Shown here one piece after another: positions 24,872 through 33,071 of a DNA stretch of 64,000 bases. The number at the start of each line of letters is the position of its first letter. Position 1 is the stretch's first letter. A model generated the notes under the pieces. The model was not told the origin of the DNA and ran no database searches. It saw nothing but the letters and a program-made list of their open reading frames with translations. Both the position numbers and the translations under genes were made by a program. This DNA comes from Bacteroides intestinalis (GTDB taxonomy: Bacteria > Bacteroidota > Bacteroidia > Bacteroidales > Bacteroidaceae): contig NZ_CABJDN010000014.1 of NCBI RefSeq assembly GCF_902364365.1, forward strand, positions 81,202-145,201, written 5' to 3'.

Positions 24872-27697
24872 TTAGTGGGCCTTTAACCAGTTTTTCCCCC
24901 ATCCACAATCGGCTCTCAGGGGTACGTGCATGCGATATGCGCGTTCCATTTCTTCGATTACAATTTGTTGCACAAACTCTTTTTCAGCCTCTGGAACGCT
25001 GAAATTTAGTTCGTCATGGACCTGTAAAATCATCTTAGCTTTCAATTTGTAACTTTGGAAGCGCTCATAGATGCGTGCCATGGCAACTTTGATGATATCG
25101 GCAGCGCTTCCTTGAATAGGTGCGTTGATAGCATTGCGCTCTGCATATCCGCGTACGGTTGCATTTCGCGAGTTGATATCAGGTAAGAAGCGTTTGCGAT
25201 GGAAAATGGTTTCCACATACCCTTGCTCACGCGCCACTTGGATACTTTTATCCATATATTCGCGTACCTGCGGGTAAGTTTCAAAGTATCCGTCAATAAG
25301 TTCCTTAGCCTCTTTGCGGTCCACGTTCATACGTTCTGCCAGACCAAAGATAGAAATACCATAGATAATACCGAAATTGGCGGTCTTTGCCTTGCGGCGC
25401 ATGTCGGAGGTGACGTCTTTGATATCTATTTTATATATTTTAGCGGCGGTGGCGGCATGAATGTCATAACCGCTAAGGAAAGCGTCGATCATATTCTTAT
25501 CTTCGCTTAGATGCGCCATAATGCGCAATTCTATTTGCGAATAGTCGGCAGAGAAGAATTCGCAGCCATCATCCGGAATAAAAGCCTTGCGGATTTCCTT
25601 TCCATCCTCATCACGGATGGGGATGTTCTGCAGGTTCGGATTGCTGGAACTGAGGCGTCCGGTAGCCGTGACTGCCTGGTTAAAGGAAGTATGGATGCGC
25701 CCGGTACGTGGATTGATCAATAGAGGAAGAGCATCCACATAGGTTCCCAGTAATTTCTTCAGGCCACGGTATTCGAGTATCTTTCCAATGACCTCATGTT
25801 TATTGCGCAGGCTCTCCAGCACTTCTTCCGAAGTAACATATTGACCAGTCTTTGTCTTTTTTGCTTTATCTATAATCTTCAGCTTGTCAAACAGGATCTC
25901 ACCTACCTGTTTAGGTGAAGCGATGTTGAATGTCTCACCTGCCAGCTCATAAATTTCTTTTTCAATCTCCTGCAGGCGGACAGTGAAGTGTTCGGACGTT
26001 TGCTTCAGTGCTTCGGTATCAATACGCACTCCGTTGCTTTCCATATTGGCAAGCACACGTACAAGTGGCATCTCTATTTCGTAGAAGAGGTGTTCCACGC
26101 CTTGTTTCTTTAATTCTTCCTCAAGAACGTTTTTAAGTTTCAGGGTAATGTCCGCATCTTCGCAGGCATATTTGTAAACTTCCTCCGGTGGGAGGTCGCG
26201 CATGTTCTTTTGATTCTTTCCCTTCGGTCCGATAAGTTCATCGATATGGATAGTTTGATAGTGCAGATAAATTTCTGCCAGGTAATCCATATTGTGGCGA
26301 AGTTCGGGTTGCAATACATAATGTGCAAGCATGGTGTCGAAAAGTTCACCTTTCACCTCCACTCCGTAATTTTGAAGAACCAAAATATCGTATTTGATAT
26401 TTTGTCCGACTTTCATTGAATTCTCATTTTCGTAGAGTGGTCGGAATTCATTTACTATTTTTAACGCTTCTTCCCGTTCGGGTGGAACCGGAACATAATA
26501 GGCCTGATTTTCGGTGTCGCTGAAACTCATTCCTACTAATTCTGCCTCCATTGGCTCAGCAGAGGTGGTTTCGGTATCTATTGAGAGAATTTTCGTTGTA
26601 AGTAACTTTTTAATAAATTCAGACCTTTTCTCTTCTGTATCAATGAGTTGATAGTCGAAGTTGCTGGTTTCTAAACGCGCGAGATTCGATTTTTTTTCAT
26701 CATCTGGTCGGTCGCCCGCAAATTCTTCAAACAAATTGCCTTGAACCGGGCTGTTATTTTGGGCAAAAAGCGGACCTGGTGAAAAAAGATCGGGAGCAGC
26801 GGAAGAAGGAGAGGGGGCATTACTTTTTTTGAGTACGCGATCAATGAGTGTACGAAATTCCATCTCTTCGAAAATTTTCCGAAGTTCTTCTTCGTTAGGT
26901 TCTTCGCGAACGAGTGCTTTCATATCAAGTTTGATGGGAACATCAATTTTGATAGTTGCAAGAAATTTGGAGAAGGTAATCATTTCGCGATTGTTTTCGA
27001 CTTTAGTCTTCAAGGCACCTTTCAGTTGGTCGGTGTGTTCCAGAAGGTTTTCGATGCTGCCGAATTCGCTGATTAACTTTTGTGCGGTTTTCTCTCCTAC
27101 GCCGGGACAGCCGGGTATGTTATCGGATGCGTCACCCATTAATCCCAACATGTCAATGACTTGCTGGGTGGATTGGATATCAAACTTAGCTTTTACCTGT
27201 TCTATACCCATGACCTCGAAACCACCTGTATGTTTGGGACAGTACATAAATACATTTTCAGATACCAGTTGTCCATAGTCTTTATCCGGTGTCATCATAT
27301 AAGTTGTGATGCCTTGGCGGCCTGCCTCAGTAGCAAGCGTGCCGATGACATCATCCGCTTCATAGCCCGGTACTTCCAGGATAGGGATGCGATAGGCACG
27401 AATAATATCTTTTATGATAGGTACGGAGAGACGGATTGCTTCCGGAGTTTCTTCCCGCTGTGCTTTATACTGTTCGTAGGCTTCGTGTCGGAAAGTAGGA
27501 CCTGCCGGGTCAAAAGCCACACCAATATGGGATGGATTTTCTTTTTTGAGTACTTCTTCAAGGGTATTTACGAACCCCAGAATGGCAGAAGTGTTGAAAC
27601 CTTTGGAGTTAATCCGTGGATTCTTGATGAACGCGTAATAGGCGCGATATATCAATGCATAAGCATCGAGAAGAAACAATTTATCGTCAGAATTCAT
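24872..27697 (-). CDS. polA: DNA polymerase I
   Basis: I take the ATG at 27697 (941 residues), which gives the usual N-terminus NSDDKLFLLDAYALIYRA; an ATG 33 bases upstream is unlikely. Three domains are seen: 5'-3' exonuclease (about 1-290), 3'-5' exonuclease with an intact SIDTETT motif near residue 370, and the family A polymerase with DYSQIELR (near 712), the O-helix KTANFGIIYG (near 773) and VHDEL (near 892). Because SIDTETT retains both acidic residues, proofreading should be functional. It fills gaps in repair and removes RNA primers. Transcribed alone, divergent from the polyprenyl synthase gene. Confidence 0.97.
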   Translation of the reverse strand: MNSDDKLFLLDAYALIYRAYYAFIKNPRINSKGFNTSAILGFVNTLEEVLKKENPSHIGVAFDPAGPTFRHEAYEQYKAQREETPEAIRLSVPIIKDIIRAYRIPILEVPGYEADDVIGTLATEAGRQGITTYMMTPDKDYGQLVSENVFMYCPKHTGGFEVMGIEQVKAKFDIQSTQQVIDMLGLMGDASDNIPGCPGVGEKTAQKLISEFGSIENLLEHTDQLKGALKTKVENNREMITFSKFLATIKIDVPIKLDMKALVREEPNEEELRKIFEEMEFRTLIDRVLKKSNAPSPSSAAPDLFSPGPLFAQNNSPVQGNLFEEFAGDRPDDEKKSNLARLETSNFDYQLIDTEEKRSEFIKKLLTTKILSIDTETTSAEPMEAELVGMSFSDTENQAYYVPVPPEREEALKIVNEFRPLYENENSMKVGQNIKYDILVLQNYGVEVKGELFDTMLAHYVLQPELRHNMDYLAEIYLHYQTIHIDELIGPKGKNQKNMRDLPPEEVYKYACEDADITLKLKNVLEEELKKQGVEHLFYEIEMPLVRVLANMESNGVRIDTEALKQTSEHFTVRLQEIEKEIYELAGETFNIASPKQVGEILFDKLKIIDKAKKTKTGQYVTSEEVLESLRNKHEVIGKILEYRGLKKLLGTYVDALPLLINPRTGRIHTSFNQAVTATGRLSSSNPNLQNIPIRDEDGKEIRKAFIPDDGCEFFSADYSQIELRIMAHLSEDKNMIDAFLSGYDIHAATAAKIYKIDIKDVTSDMRRKAKTANFGIIYGISIFGLAERMNVDRKEAKELIDGYFETYPQVREYMDKSIQVAREQGYVETIFHRKRFLPDINSRNATVRGYAERNAINAPIQGSAADIIKVAMARIYERFQSYKLKAKMILQVHDELNFSVPEAEKEFVQQIVIEEMERAYRMHVPLRADCGWGKNWLKAH

Positions 27698-27758
27698 ATA
27701 TTTATCCTTTTTTTCATGGTAAAAGTACAAAAAAATACCGTATTAAGTGTTTTATTAC

Positions 27759-27766
27759 TATTTTTG
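27759..27766 (+). promoter_or_regulatory. -7 promoter element (TATTTTTG) of the polyprenyl synthase gene
   Basis: Plus-strand TAnnTTTG match 17 bases before the ATG at 27784, within the 86-base divergent gap shared with polA. This would give a very short leader. Confidence 0.4.
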
Positions 27767-27783
27767 TGGAAAAATAGCGATGC

Positions 27784-28758
27784 ATGGACAACTCATCACT
27801 CATAAAATCACCGATTGCGGCAGAACTGGATGATTTCAAAAGGCTGTTCGACAGCTCACTTACCAGTTCCAACTTTTTGTTGAATGAAGTTATATCTCAT
27901 ATTCGACAAAAGAATGGGAAAATGATGCGTCCGATGTTGCTGTTACTTATGGCAAAGCTGTATGGCAGGATATGTCCCGAAACACTTCATGCAGCAGTAT
28001 CCCTTGAATTATTGCATACGGCCAGTTTGGTCCATGACGATGTGGTGGATGAAAGCACTGAACGTCGTGGACAGTTATCGGTAAATGCAATCTATAATAA
28101 TAAGGTGGCAGTGTTGGTAGGCGATTATTTGTTGGCAACTTCACTTGTGCAGGTAGGCAAAACCCATAATTATGCTATTATCGAGGTGGTTTCCCGTCTG
28201 GGACAGAATTTGTCAGAAGGGGAGCTTCTCCAACTTTCCAATGTGAGCAGTCTCCAGTTTTCCGAAGAAGTTTATTTTGATGTAATCCGTAAGAAGACAG
28301 CTGTTCTTTTTGCTGCATGTACTAAATCGGGGGCTCTTTCGGTAGGGGTGACCGATGAACAGGCTGAATTTGCACGTCAGTTCGGCGAATATATCGGTCT
28401 TTGTTTTCAGATTAAAGACGATATTTTTGATTATTACGATAGCAAGAAGATAGGTAAGCCGACAGGAAATGATATGTTAGAGGGAAAATTGACTCTTCCT
28501 GTTCTTTATGCTCTGAATTCAACCAAAGATAAAGCTGCCGAAGAAATTGCCGTAAAGGTGAAAAATGGTTCCGCTACAACCGATGAAATCGGCTATTTAA
28601 TTGAGTTTGCCAAGCAGCAGGGTGGCATTGAGTATGCTGTGCAGACGATGCTTGCTTTTAAAGAAAAAGCGCTTTCATTATTGGCGTCCTTACCCGGTTC
28701 TGATGTGAAAACCGGTCTTACTGCCTATCTGGATTACGTGGTAGATCGTGATAAATAG
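27784..28758 (+). CDS. Polyprenyl diphosphate synthase (octaprenyl/solanesyl type)
   Basis: 324 residues. The two aspartate-rich motifs of trans-prenyltransferases are present: LVHDDVVDE (first motif, about 82-90) and QIKDDIFDY (second, about 209-217), with GKMMRP and KKTAVLFAAC in their expected places. The size and motifs fit the long-chain class that makes the side chain of menaquinone, the quinone of Bacteroides, rather than FPP synthase. Cytoplasmic, isoprenoid pathway. It converges with deoC across a strong terminator. Confidence 0.92.
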   Translation: MDNSSLIKSPIAAELDDFKRLFDSSLTSSNFLLNEVISHIRQKNGKMMRPMLLLLMAKLYGRICPETLHAAVSLELLHTASLVHDDVVDESTERRGQLSVNAIYNNKVAVLVGDYLLATSLVQVGKTHNYAIIEVVSRLGQNLSEGELLQLSNVSSLQFSEEVYFDVIRKKTAVLFAACTKSGALSVGVTDEQAEFARQFGEYIGLCFQIKDDIFDYYDSKKIGKPTGNDMLEGKLTLPVLYALNSTKDKAAEEIAVKVKNGSATTDEIGYLIEFAKQQGGIEYAVQTMLAFKEKALSLLASLPGSDVKTGLTAYLDYVVDRDK

Positions 28759-28772
28759 TTGGAGTATAGCTC

Positions 28773-28831
28773 TAATAATATAAGAAAAAGCCTGGTAGAA
28801 GAACTCTATCAGGCTTTTTCTTATATTATTA
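28773..28831. terminator. Bidirectional terminator, 22-base perfect stem
   Basis: Perfect 22-base inverted repeat (28773-28794 with 28810-28831) with a 15-base loop; A-rich on one flank and T-rich on the other in both directions. It lies between the stops of the polyprenyl synthase gene and deoC. Confidence 0.92.
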
Positions 28832-28840
28832 CTTTTGTTT

Positions 28841-29743
28841 TTAGAAGAATTTCATTTCCTCGCCTTTAATTTCAGAAAGTAAAAGATTCGCTAAACGGCT
28901 GGTACCTAAACGGAACCATTGGTTATCCAACCATTCTTCTCCAAGTATCTCTTTGACTATCGTATAGTAAATAACTGCGTCGTTTACGGTGTTGATTCCT
29001 CCGGCAGGCTTGAAACCTACTTTGTTACCAGTCTTGTCGTAATATTCTTTAATGGCCTGGCACATTACGTAAGCGGCCTCCGGGGTTGCGGCAGGTTGCT
29101 GTTTCCCGGTAGAGGTTTTGATAAAATCTGCTCCTGAATACATGGATAGGATAGAGGCTTTCATGATGTTGGAAGCGCTTTTTAGTGCTCCTGTTTCCAG
29201 GATAACCTTCATGTGATGTTCTTTGCAGACATCTTTCAGTTCCTGTATTTCTTCGCACATGCTCTCATAGTCTCCACTCAGGAATTTACCTACAGAGATA
29301 ACGATATCTATTTCGTCTGCACCTTCCATCAATGCCATAGCGGTTTCTGCTACCTTTACTTCCGTAAAAGTCTGCGAAGAGGGGAATCCAGCCGAAACAC
29401 AAGCTATTTTTACGTCTTCTACTTCCAGAGTATCCTTTACGATTTCTGCAAAATTAGGGTAAACGCAAATGGCAGCTACGTTCTCTAAATCGGGGAATTC
29501 ATTGTCGAACTGATTCACCTTTTGTGTGAATTTCATTACGCTTTCATCGCTGTCCGTGGTGTTCAGCGTGGTGAGATCAATGCAGTGAAACAAGAACTTC
29601 TTGACTTCTTCCGTATGGTTTCCAGGTACTTTTTCTGCGATGAGCTTCGCTACTTTTGCAGCTATTTCTGCGTCATCCAGTTGTGTGTTATACTTTGCCA
29701 AAGCGGCATCATACTTGTTCTGCGTAGGTTCATTCTTCTCCAT
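28841..29743 (-). CDS. deoC: Deoxyribose-phosphate aldolase
   Basis: 300 residues. The class I aldolase barrel shows the Schiff-base lysine in DFIKTSTGK (near residue 205), the proton-relay lysine in GFKPAGGI (near 238) and VKIACVSAGFPSS (strand near 110). It cleaves 2-deoxyribose-5-phosphate to acetaldehyde and glyceraldehyde-3-phosphate. The protein is longer than the E. coli enzyme because of an N-terminal helical extension common in Bacteroidetes. Its start overlaps the mazG-like gene by 14 bases, marking the end of the mnmG-to-deoC series. Confidence 0.95.
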   Translation of the reverse strand: MEKNEPTQNKYDAALAKYNTQLDDAEIAAKVAKLIAEKVPGNHTEEVKKFLFHCIDLTTLNTTDSDESVMKFTQKVNQFDNEFPDLENVAAICVYPNFAEIVKDTLEVEDVKIACVSAGFPSSQTFTEVKVAETAMALMEGADEIDIVISVGKFLSGDYESMCEEIQELKDVCKEHHMKVILETGALKSASNIMKASILSMYSGADFIKTSTGKQQPAATPEAAYVMCQAIKEYYDKTGNKVGFKPAGGINTVNDAVIYYTIVKEILGEEWLDNQWFRLGTSRLANLLLSEIKGEEMKFF

Positions 29744-30071
29744 GGTCTTGCAATTTAGGGTTATTTATATGTCGGGCGCTATCCCGTCGGGTTTTCTTCT
29801 CCAGATTCCGGGCAAACGCTTCTGTGACGTTTACACCTGTTTGATTGGCAATGCAGAGGAGTACCCACAGGACATCTGCTATTTCATCGTCAATGTTATC
29901 TTTTTCTCCTTCTTTAAAGGATTGGTCACCGTATTTACGGGACATCACTCGGGCCAGTTCTCCGACTTCTTCGGTAAGAACAGCCATATTGGTGAGTTCG
30001 CTGAAGTAGCGTACTCCATACTTCTTAATCCAGCAATCTACTTGATGCTGAGCCTCTTCTAATGTCATCAT
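29730..30071 (-). CDS. MazG-like nucleotide pyrophosphohydrolase
   Basis: 113 residues, all alpha. The metal-binding motif EEVGEL (about residues 30-35) and the downstream DDEIADVLW (about 62-70) form the EExxE-(x)n-ExxD signature of MazG/dCTP-pyrophosphatase proteins. It probably hydrolyses non-canonical nucleoside triphosphates to monophosphates. Overlaps dtd by four bases upstream and deoC by 14 bases downstream, so the three are translationally coupled. The single-domain size matches the small MazG group. Confidence 0.88.
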   Translation of the reverse strand: MMTLEEAQHQVDCWIKKYGVRYFSELTNMAVLTEEVGELARVMSRKYGDQSFKEGEKDNIDDEIADVLWVLLCIANQTGVNVTEAFARNLEKKTRRDSARHINNPKLQDHGEE

Positions 30072-30520
30072 TCCTTGTTTTTTGTATCCATACAGATGGT
30101 CACAGGACCATCGTTCAATAATTCTACCTTCATATCGGCACCAAATTCTCCGGTGCCTATCTCTTTACCTAAAGAAGAACTCAATTCCCGGCAAAACTGT
30201 TCATACAAAGGGATTGATATTTCGGGTTTTGCCGCCCGTATATAGGAGGGGCGGTTCCCCTTCTTTGTTGAGGCATGCAAAGTGAACTGGCTGATTACCA
30301 GTATCTCACCGTTGATGTCGAGGATCGATTTGTTCATAATTCCGTTCTCGTCGTCGAAGACACGCAGATTGACAATTTTTTTGCAAAGCCAGTCAATGTC
30401 TTCCTGTCCGTCTGTCTCCTCAATACCTACCAATATTAAAAGTCCTTTTCCTATAGTGGATTTACACGTTCCATCAATAGTAACAGAAGCGTGTCCGGCA
30501 CGTTGTATGACTACTCTCAT
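30068..30520 (-). CDS. dtd: D-aminoacyl-tRNA deacylase
   Basis: 150 residues, standard length. The two DTD signatures are present: the SQFTLHAS motif near residue 77 and the Gly-cis-Pro motif NDGPVTICMD near residue 136. It removes D-amino acids (and glycine from tRNA-Ala) from mischarged tRNAs. It starts the overlapping dtd-mazG-deoC set, 107 bases after uvrC, and has its own promoter element. Confidence 0.96.
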   Translation of the reverse strand: MRVVIQRAGHASVTIDGTCKSTIGKGLLILVGIEETDGQEDIDWLCKKIVNLRVFDDENGIMNKSILDINGEILVISQFTLHASTKKGNRPSYIRAAKPEISIPLYEQFCRELSSSLGKEIGTGEFGADMKVELLNDGPVTICMDTKNKE

Positions 30521-30558
30521 GTTCTTTTATCCTAATCTTTTTAATCTTTTCCGGTGTG

Positions 30559-30566
30559 CAAAGTTA
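30559..30566 (-). promoter_or_regulatory. -7 promoter element (TAACTTTG) before dtd
   Basis: Minus-strand TAnnTTTG match 38 bases before the dtd start, in the gap after uvrC. It suggests dtd-mazG-deoC can be transcribed separately from mnmG-apt-uvrC. Confidence 0.45.
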
Positions 30567-30627
30567 CGAATAAATTCGTGATTGCCTGTAATTTGAGCGT
30601 ATGATTCATTTTTAATCGGCAGAAGAT

Positions 30628-32463
30628 TTAGTTTGTAGCTTGTCTGAAGTATTCTTTAATAACTTTTGCTTTTGCCTCTCCTATCACCTTTGCAAGTGCT
30701 TCCAAAGATGCTTCTTTAATACGTTTTACGCTCTTAAACTCTTTTAGCAAGGCAGCTTTTGTTTTCTCTCCGATACCTTTTATCTCATCCAATTCAGACG
30801 CTATCTGCCGTTTACTGCGTTTATCCCGATGGAAAGTAATGGCAAATCGGTGTACCTCGTCCTGTATCTGTGTCAAAAGACGGAAAAGGGGAGTGTTTTG
30901 CTTCAGTCCGATGGTCTGTGGCGGAAAACCGTACAGTAACTCTGATGTGCGGTGTTTACCGTCTTTAGCTAGTCCGGCAATAGGTATATTCAGGTTTAGT
31001 TCGTTCAGGACTTCTTTTACGGCGCTCATTTGCCCTTTTCCGCCATCGGTGATAAGGAGGTCGGGTAGGGGAGAATTCTCTTCAATGGCGCGCTGGTAAC
31101 GGCGTCTTACGACTTCTTTCATGGAAGCATAGTCGTCCGCACCAACTACGGTTTTGATATTATACTTCCGGTAGTCTTGTTTGGAGGGTTTAGCCTTCTT
31201 AAAAACTACGCAGGCAGCAACGGGATCGGAACCTTGGATATTGGAGTTATCAAAACACTCTATTTGTATGGGCAGGCGGTCGAGGTGCAGCTCGTCCTGT
31301 ATTTCTTTCATTAGGCGGACGTTCCGTTGTTCAGGATTCAACTTCTCAGCCTGCTTCATACGATCTGCCTTGTATTGTTTTACATTCAGAATAGAAAGAT
31401 CCAGCAGTTTCTTCTTGTCTCCTCGCTGGGGGATTGTGAAAACCACATCCTTTAGTTCCATATCGACCTCAAACGGCACGATAATTTCGCGTGAAAGGCT
31501 CTTGTATCGCTCTCTCATTTCAATGATACCCAGTTCAAGAAGCTCTTCTTTAGTCTCGTTAAGGCGTTTCTTATACTCAAATGTAAATGCTTGGTTGATA
31601 GCTCCGTTCGTAATATGCAGGTAGTTGATGAATGCTGACTTTCCGTCGCTGTCTTCTTCTATGGTGAATACATCGATATTGTGCAGTATATTGCTTACAA
31701 CTTCTGATTTAGCGCGATAATTCTCAATCAACATATACTTTTCTTTCACTTTCTGTGCTTCTTCAAACTTCATATCGGTTGCCAATTCCTGCATTTGCTG
31801 GAATAAATGTCGTTGTATCTCCTGCGTGTTTCCTTTGAGGATTTCCTTGATTTCACTGATGTTTTTCAAGTAATCATCTAATGATTGTTTTCCGATGCAA
31901 GGGCCGGCGCAATTCTTGATGTGATACTCCAGGCATACGTTGAATTTGCCTGCATTGATATTCTCAGGTGAAAGATTCAGATTGCAGGTACGCAACGGGT
32001 ATAAATGCTTGATCAGGTCAAGCAATGCATTCATGGAAGGTACATGGCTATAGGGACCATAATAGGAGGAGCCATTGCGTATAATCTTGCGAGTCTTAAA
32101 TACACGGGGAAAATATTCGTTTTGAACGCAAATAGATGGATATGTCTTATCATCCTTCAATAAGACGTTGTATCGCGGTCTATATTTCTTTATCAGATTG
32201 TTTTCTAACAACAATGCATCCTCTTCTGTATTTACTACGATATAACGTATATCTGCTATCTTGCTGACGAGTACTCTTGTTTTTCCCGGTTCGTGCTCTT
32301 TATTGAAATAGGAAGAAACCCGGCGTTTCAGGTTCTTTGCTTTACCTACGTATATAATAACTCCTTCGGTATTCAGATATTGATAAATACCGGGGCTTTC
32401 GGGAAGGTTTAATACTATCCCTCTCAAATATTCGCTGGTTTTAAGTTCCGGGTTATTCTCCAT
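30628..32463 (-). CDS. uvrC: Excinuclease ABC subunit C
   Basis: 611 residues, standard length. N-terminal GIY-YIG nuclease domain (GIYQYLN...VIIYVGKAKNLKRR, about residues 24-48), a UVR motif near residues 210-245, the RNase-H-like 5' nuclease domain with CFDNSNIQG and LLITDGGKGQ, and a C-terminal helix-hairpin-helix pair (DEIKGIGEKTKAALL). It makes both incisions in nucleotide excision repair with UvrA and UvrB. It lies 26 bases after apt on the same strand. Confidence 0.97.
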   Translation of the reverse strand: MENNPELKTSEYLRGIVLNLPESPGIYQYLNTEGVIIYVGKAKNLKRRVSSYFNKEHEPGKTRVLVSKIADIRYIVVNTEEDALLLENNLIKKYRPRYNVLLKDDKTYPSICVQNEYFPRVFKTRKIIRNGSSYYGPYSHVPSMNALLDLIKHLYPLRTCNLNLSPENINAGKFNVCLEYHIKNCAGPCIGKQSLDDYLKNISEIKEILKGNTQEIQRHLFQQMQELATDMKFEEAQKVKEKYMLIENYRAKSEVVSNILHNIDVFTIEEDSDGKSAFINYLHITNGAINQAFTFEYKKRLNETKEELLELGIIEMRERYKSLSREIIVPFEVDMELKDVVFTIPQRGDKKKLLDLSILNVKQYKADRMKQAEKLNPEQRNVRLMKEIQDELHLDRLPIQIECFDNSNIQGSDPVAACVVFKKAKPSKQDYRKYNIKTVVGADDYASMKEVVRRRYQRAIEENSPLPDLLITDGGKGQMSAVKEVLNELNLNIPIAGLAKDGKHRTSELLYGFPPQTIGLKQNTPLFRLLTQIQDEVHRFAITFHRDKRSKRQIASELDEIKGIGEKTKAALLKEFKSVKRIKEASLEALAKVIGEAKAKVIKEYFRQATN

Positions 32464-32489
32464 ATATTGCTTGAGGCTATTCTATCTGT

Positions 32490-33014
32490 TTATAGAGAAA
32501 GTACTGATTGTACATCTACATCTTTATTGAATAAATCTTTTCCGTGCAATTCTTTCAACTCGATAATGAAGTTAACATGAATTCTCTTCGGATTCATCTT
32601 TTGTACTAACTTGCAGGCGGCCTCCATTGTTCCACCTGTAGCCAATAAATCGTCGTGAAGCAGAACTACGTCGTTTTCGTTCAAAGCATCCTTATGTATC
32701 TGAATTGTGTCTTTCCCGTATTCTTTATCGTAGCTTTCTTCAATGGTTTCTGCCGGAAGTTTTCCCGGCTTGCGGATAGGAATGAAACCTGCGCCCAAAC
32801 GAGTGGCGAGGATAGGGCCCATAATGAAGCCTCTTGATTCGATACCTACAACTTTTGTGATACCTTTGTCTTTGTACATCTCATACAATGTGTCCGAAAG
32901 TTCCTGTAGTCTTGCAGGGTCTTTGAACAATGTAGTCACGTCGTAAAATAGAATCCCCGGTATTGGGAAATCGGGAATTTCCCGAATGCTTTTAGCAAGA
33001 GTTTCTTTGCTCAT
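32490..33014 (-). CDS. apt: Adenine phosphoribosyltransferase
   Basis: I choose the ATG at 33014 (174 residues), which gives the usual APT start (SKETLAKSIREIPDFP) and length; an upstream ATG at 33056 would run into the parS-like site. The PRPP-binding motif VVLLHDDLLATGGT is near residues 113-126 and the substrate loop GIESRGFI near residue 56. It converts adenine and PRPP to AMP. Second gene of the mnmG-apt-uvrC set. Confidence 0.96.
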   Translation of the reverse strand: MSKETLAKSIREIPDFPIPGILFYDVTTLFKDPARLQELSDTLYEMYKDKGITKVVGIESRGFIMGPILATRLGAGFIPIRKPGKLPAETIEESYDKEYGKDTIQIHKDALNENDVVLLHDDLLATGGTMEAACKLVQKMNPKRIHVNFIIELKELHGKDLFNKDVDVQSVLSL

Positions 33015-33048
33015 AATCAGTATTTTTAATGCGTTTATTGAATTCTTT

Positions 33049-33064
33049 TGTTTCACGTGGAACG
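33049..33064. other. parS-like chromosome-partition site
   Basis: The 16 bases starting at 33049 match the bacterial parS consensus TGTTNCACGTGNAACA at every defined position except the last (G for A). A further half-site, GTTTCACGT, follows at 33064-33072. It lies between mnmG and apt, and parS sites commonly cluster near mnmG (gidA) and the replication origin. It should be bound by ParB to load the partition complex. No parA/parB or dnaA gene is in the window. Confidence 0.7.
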
Positions 33065-33071
33065 TTTCACG

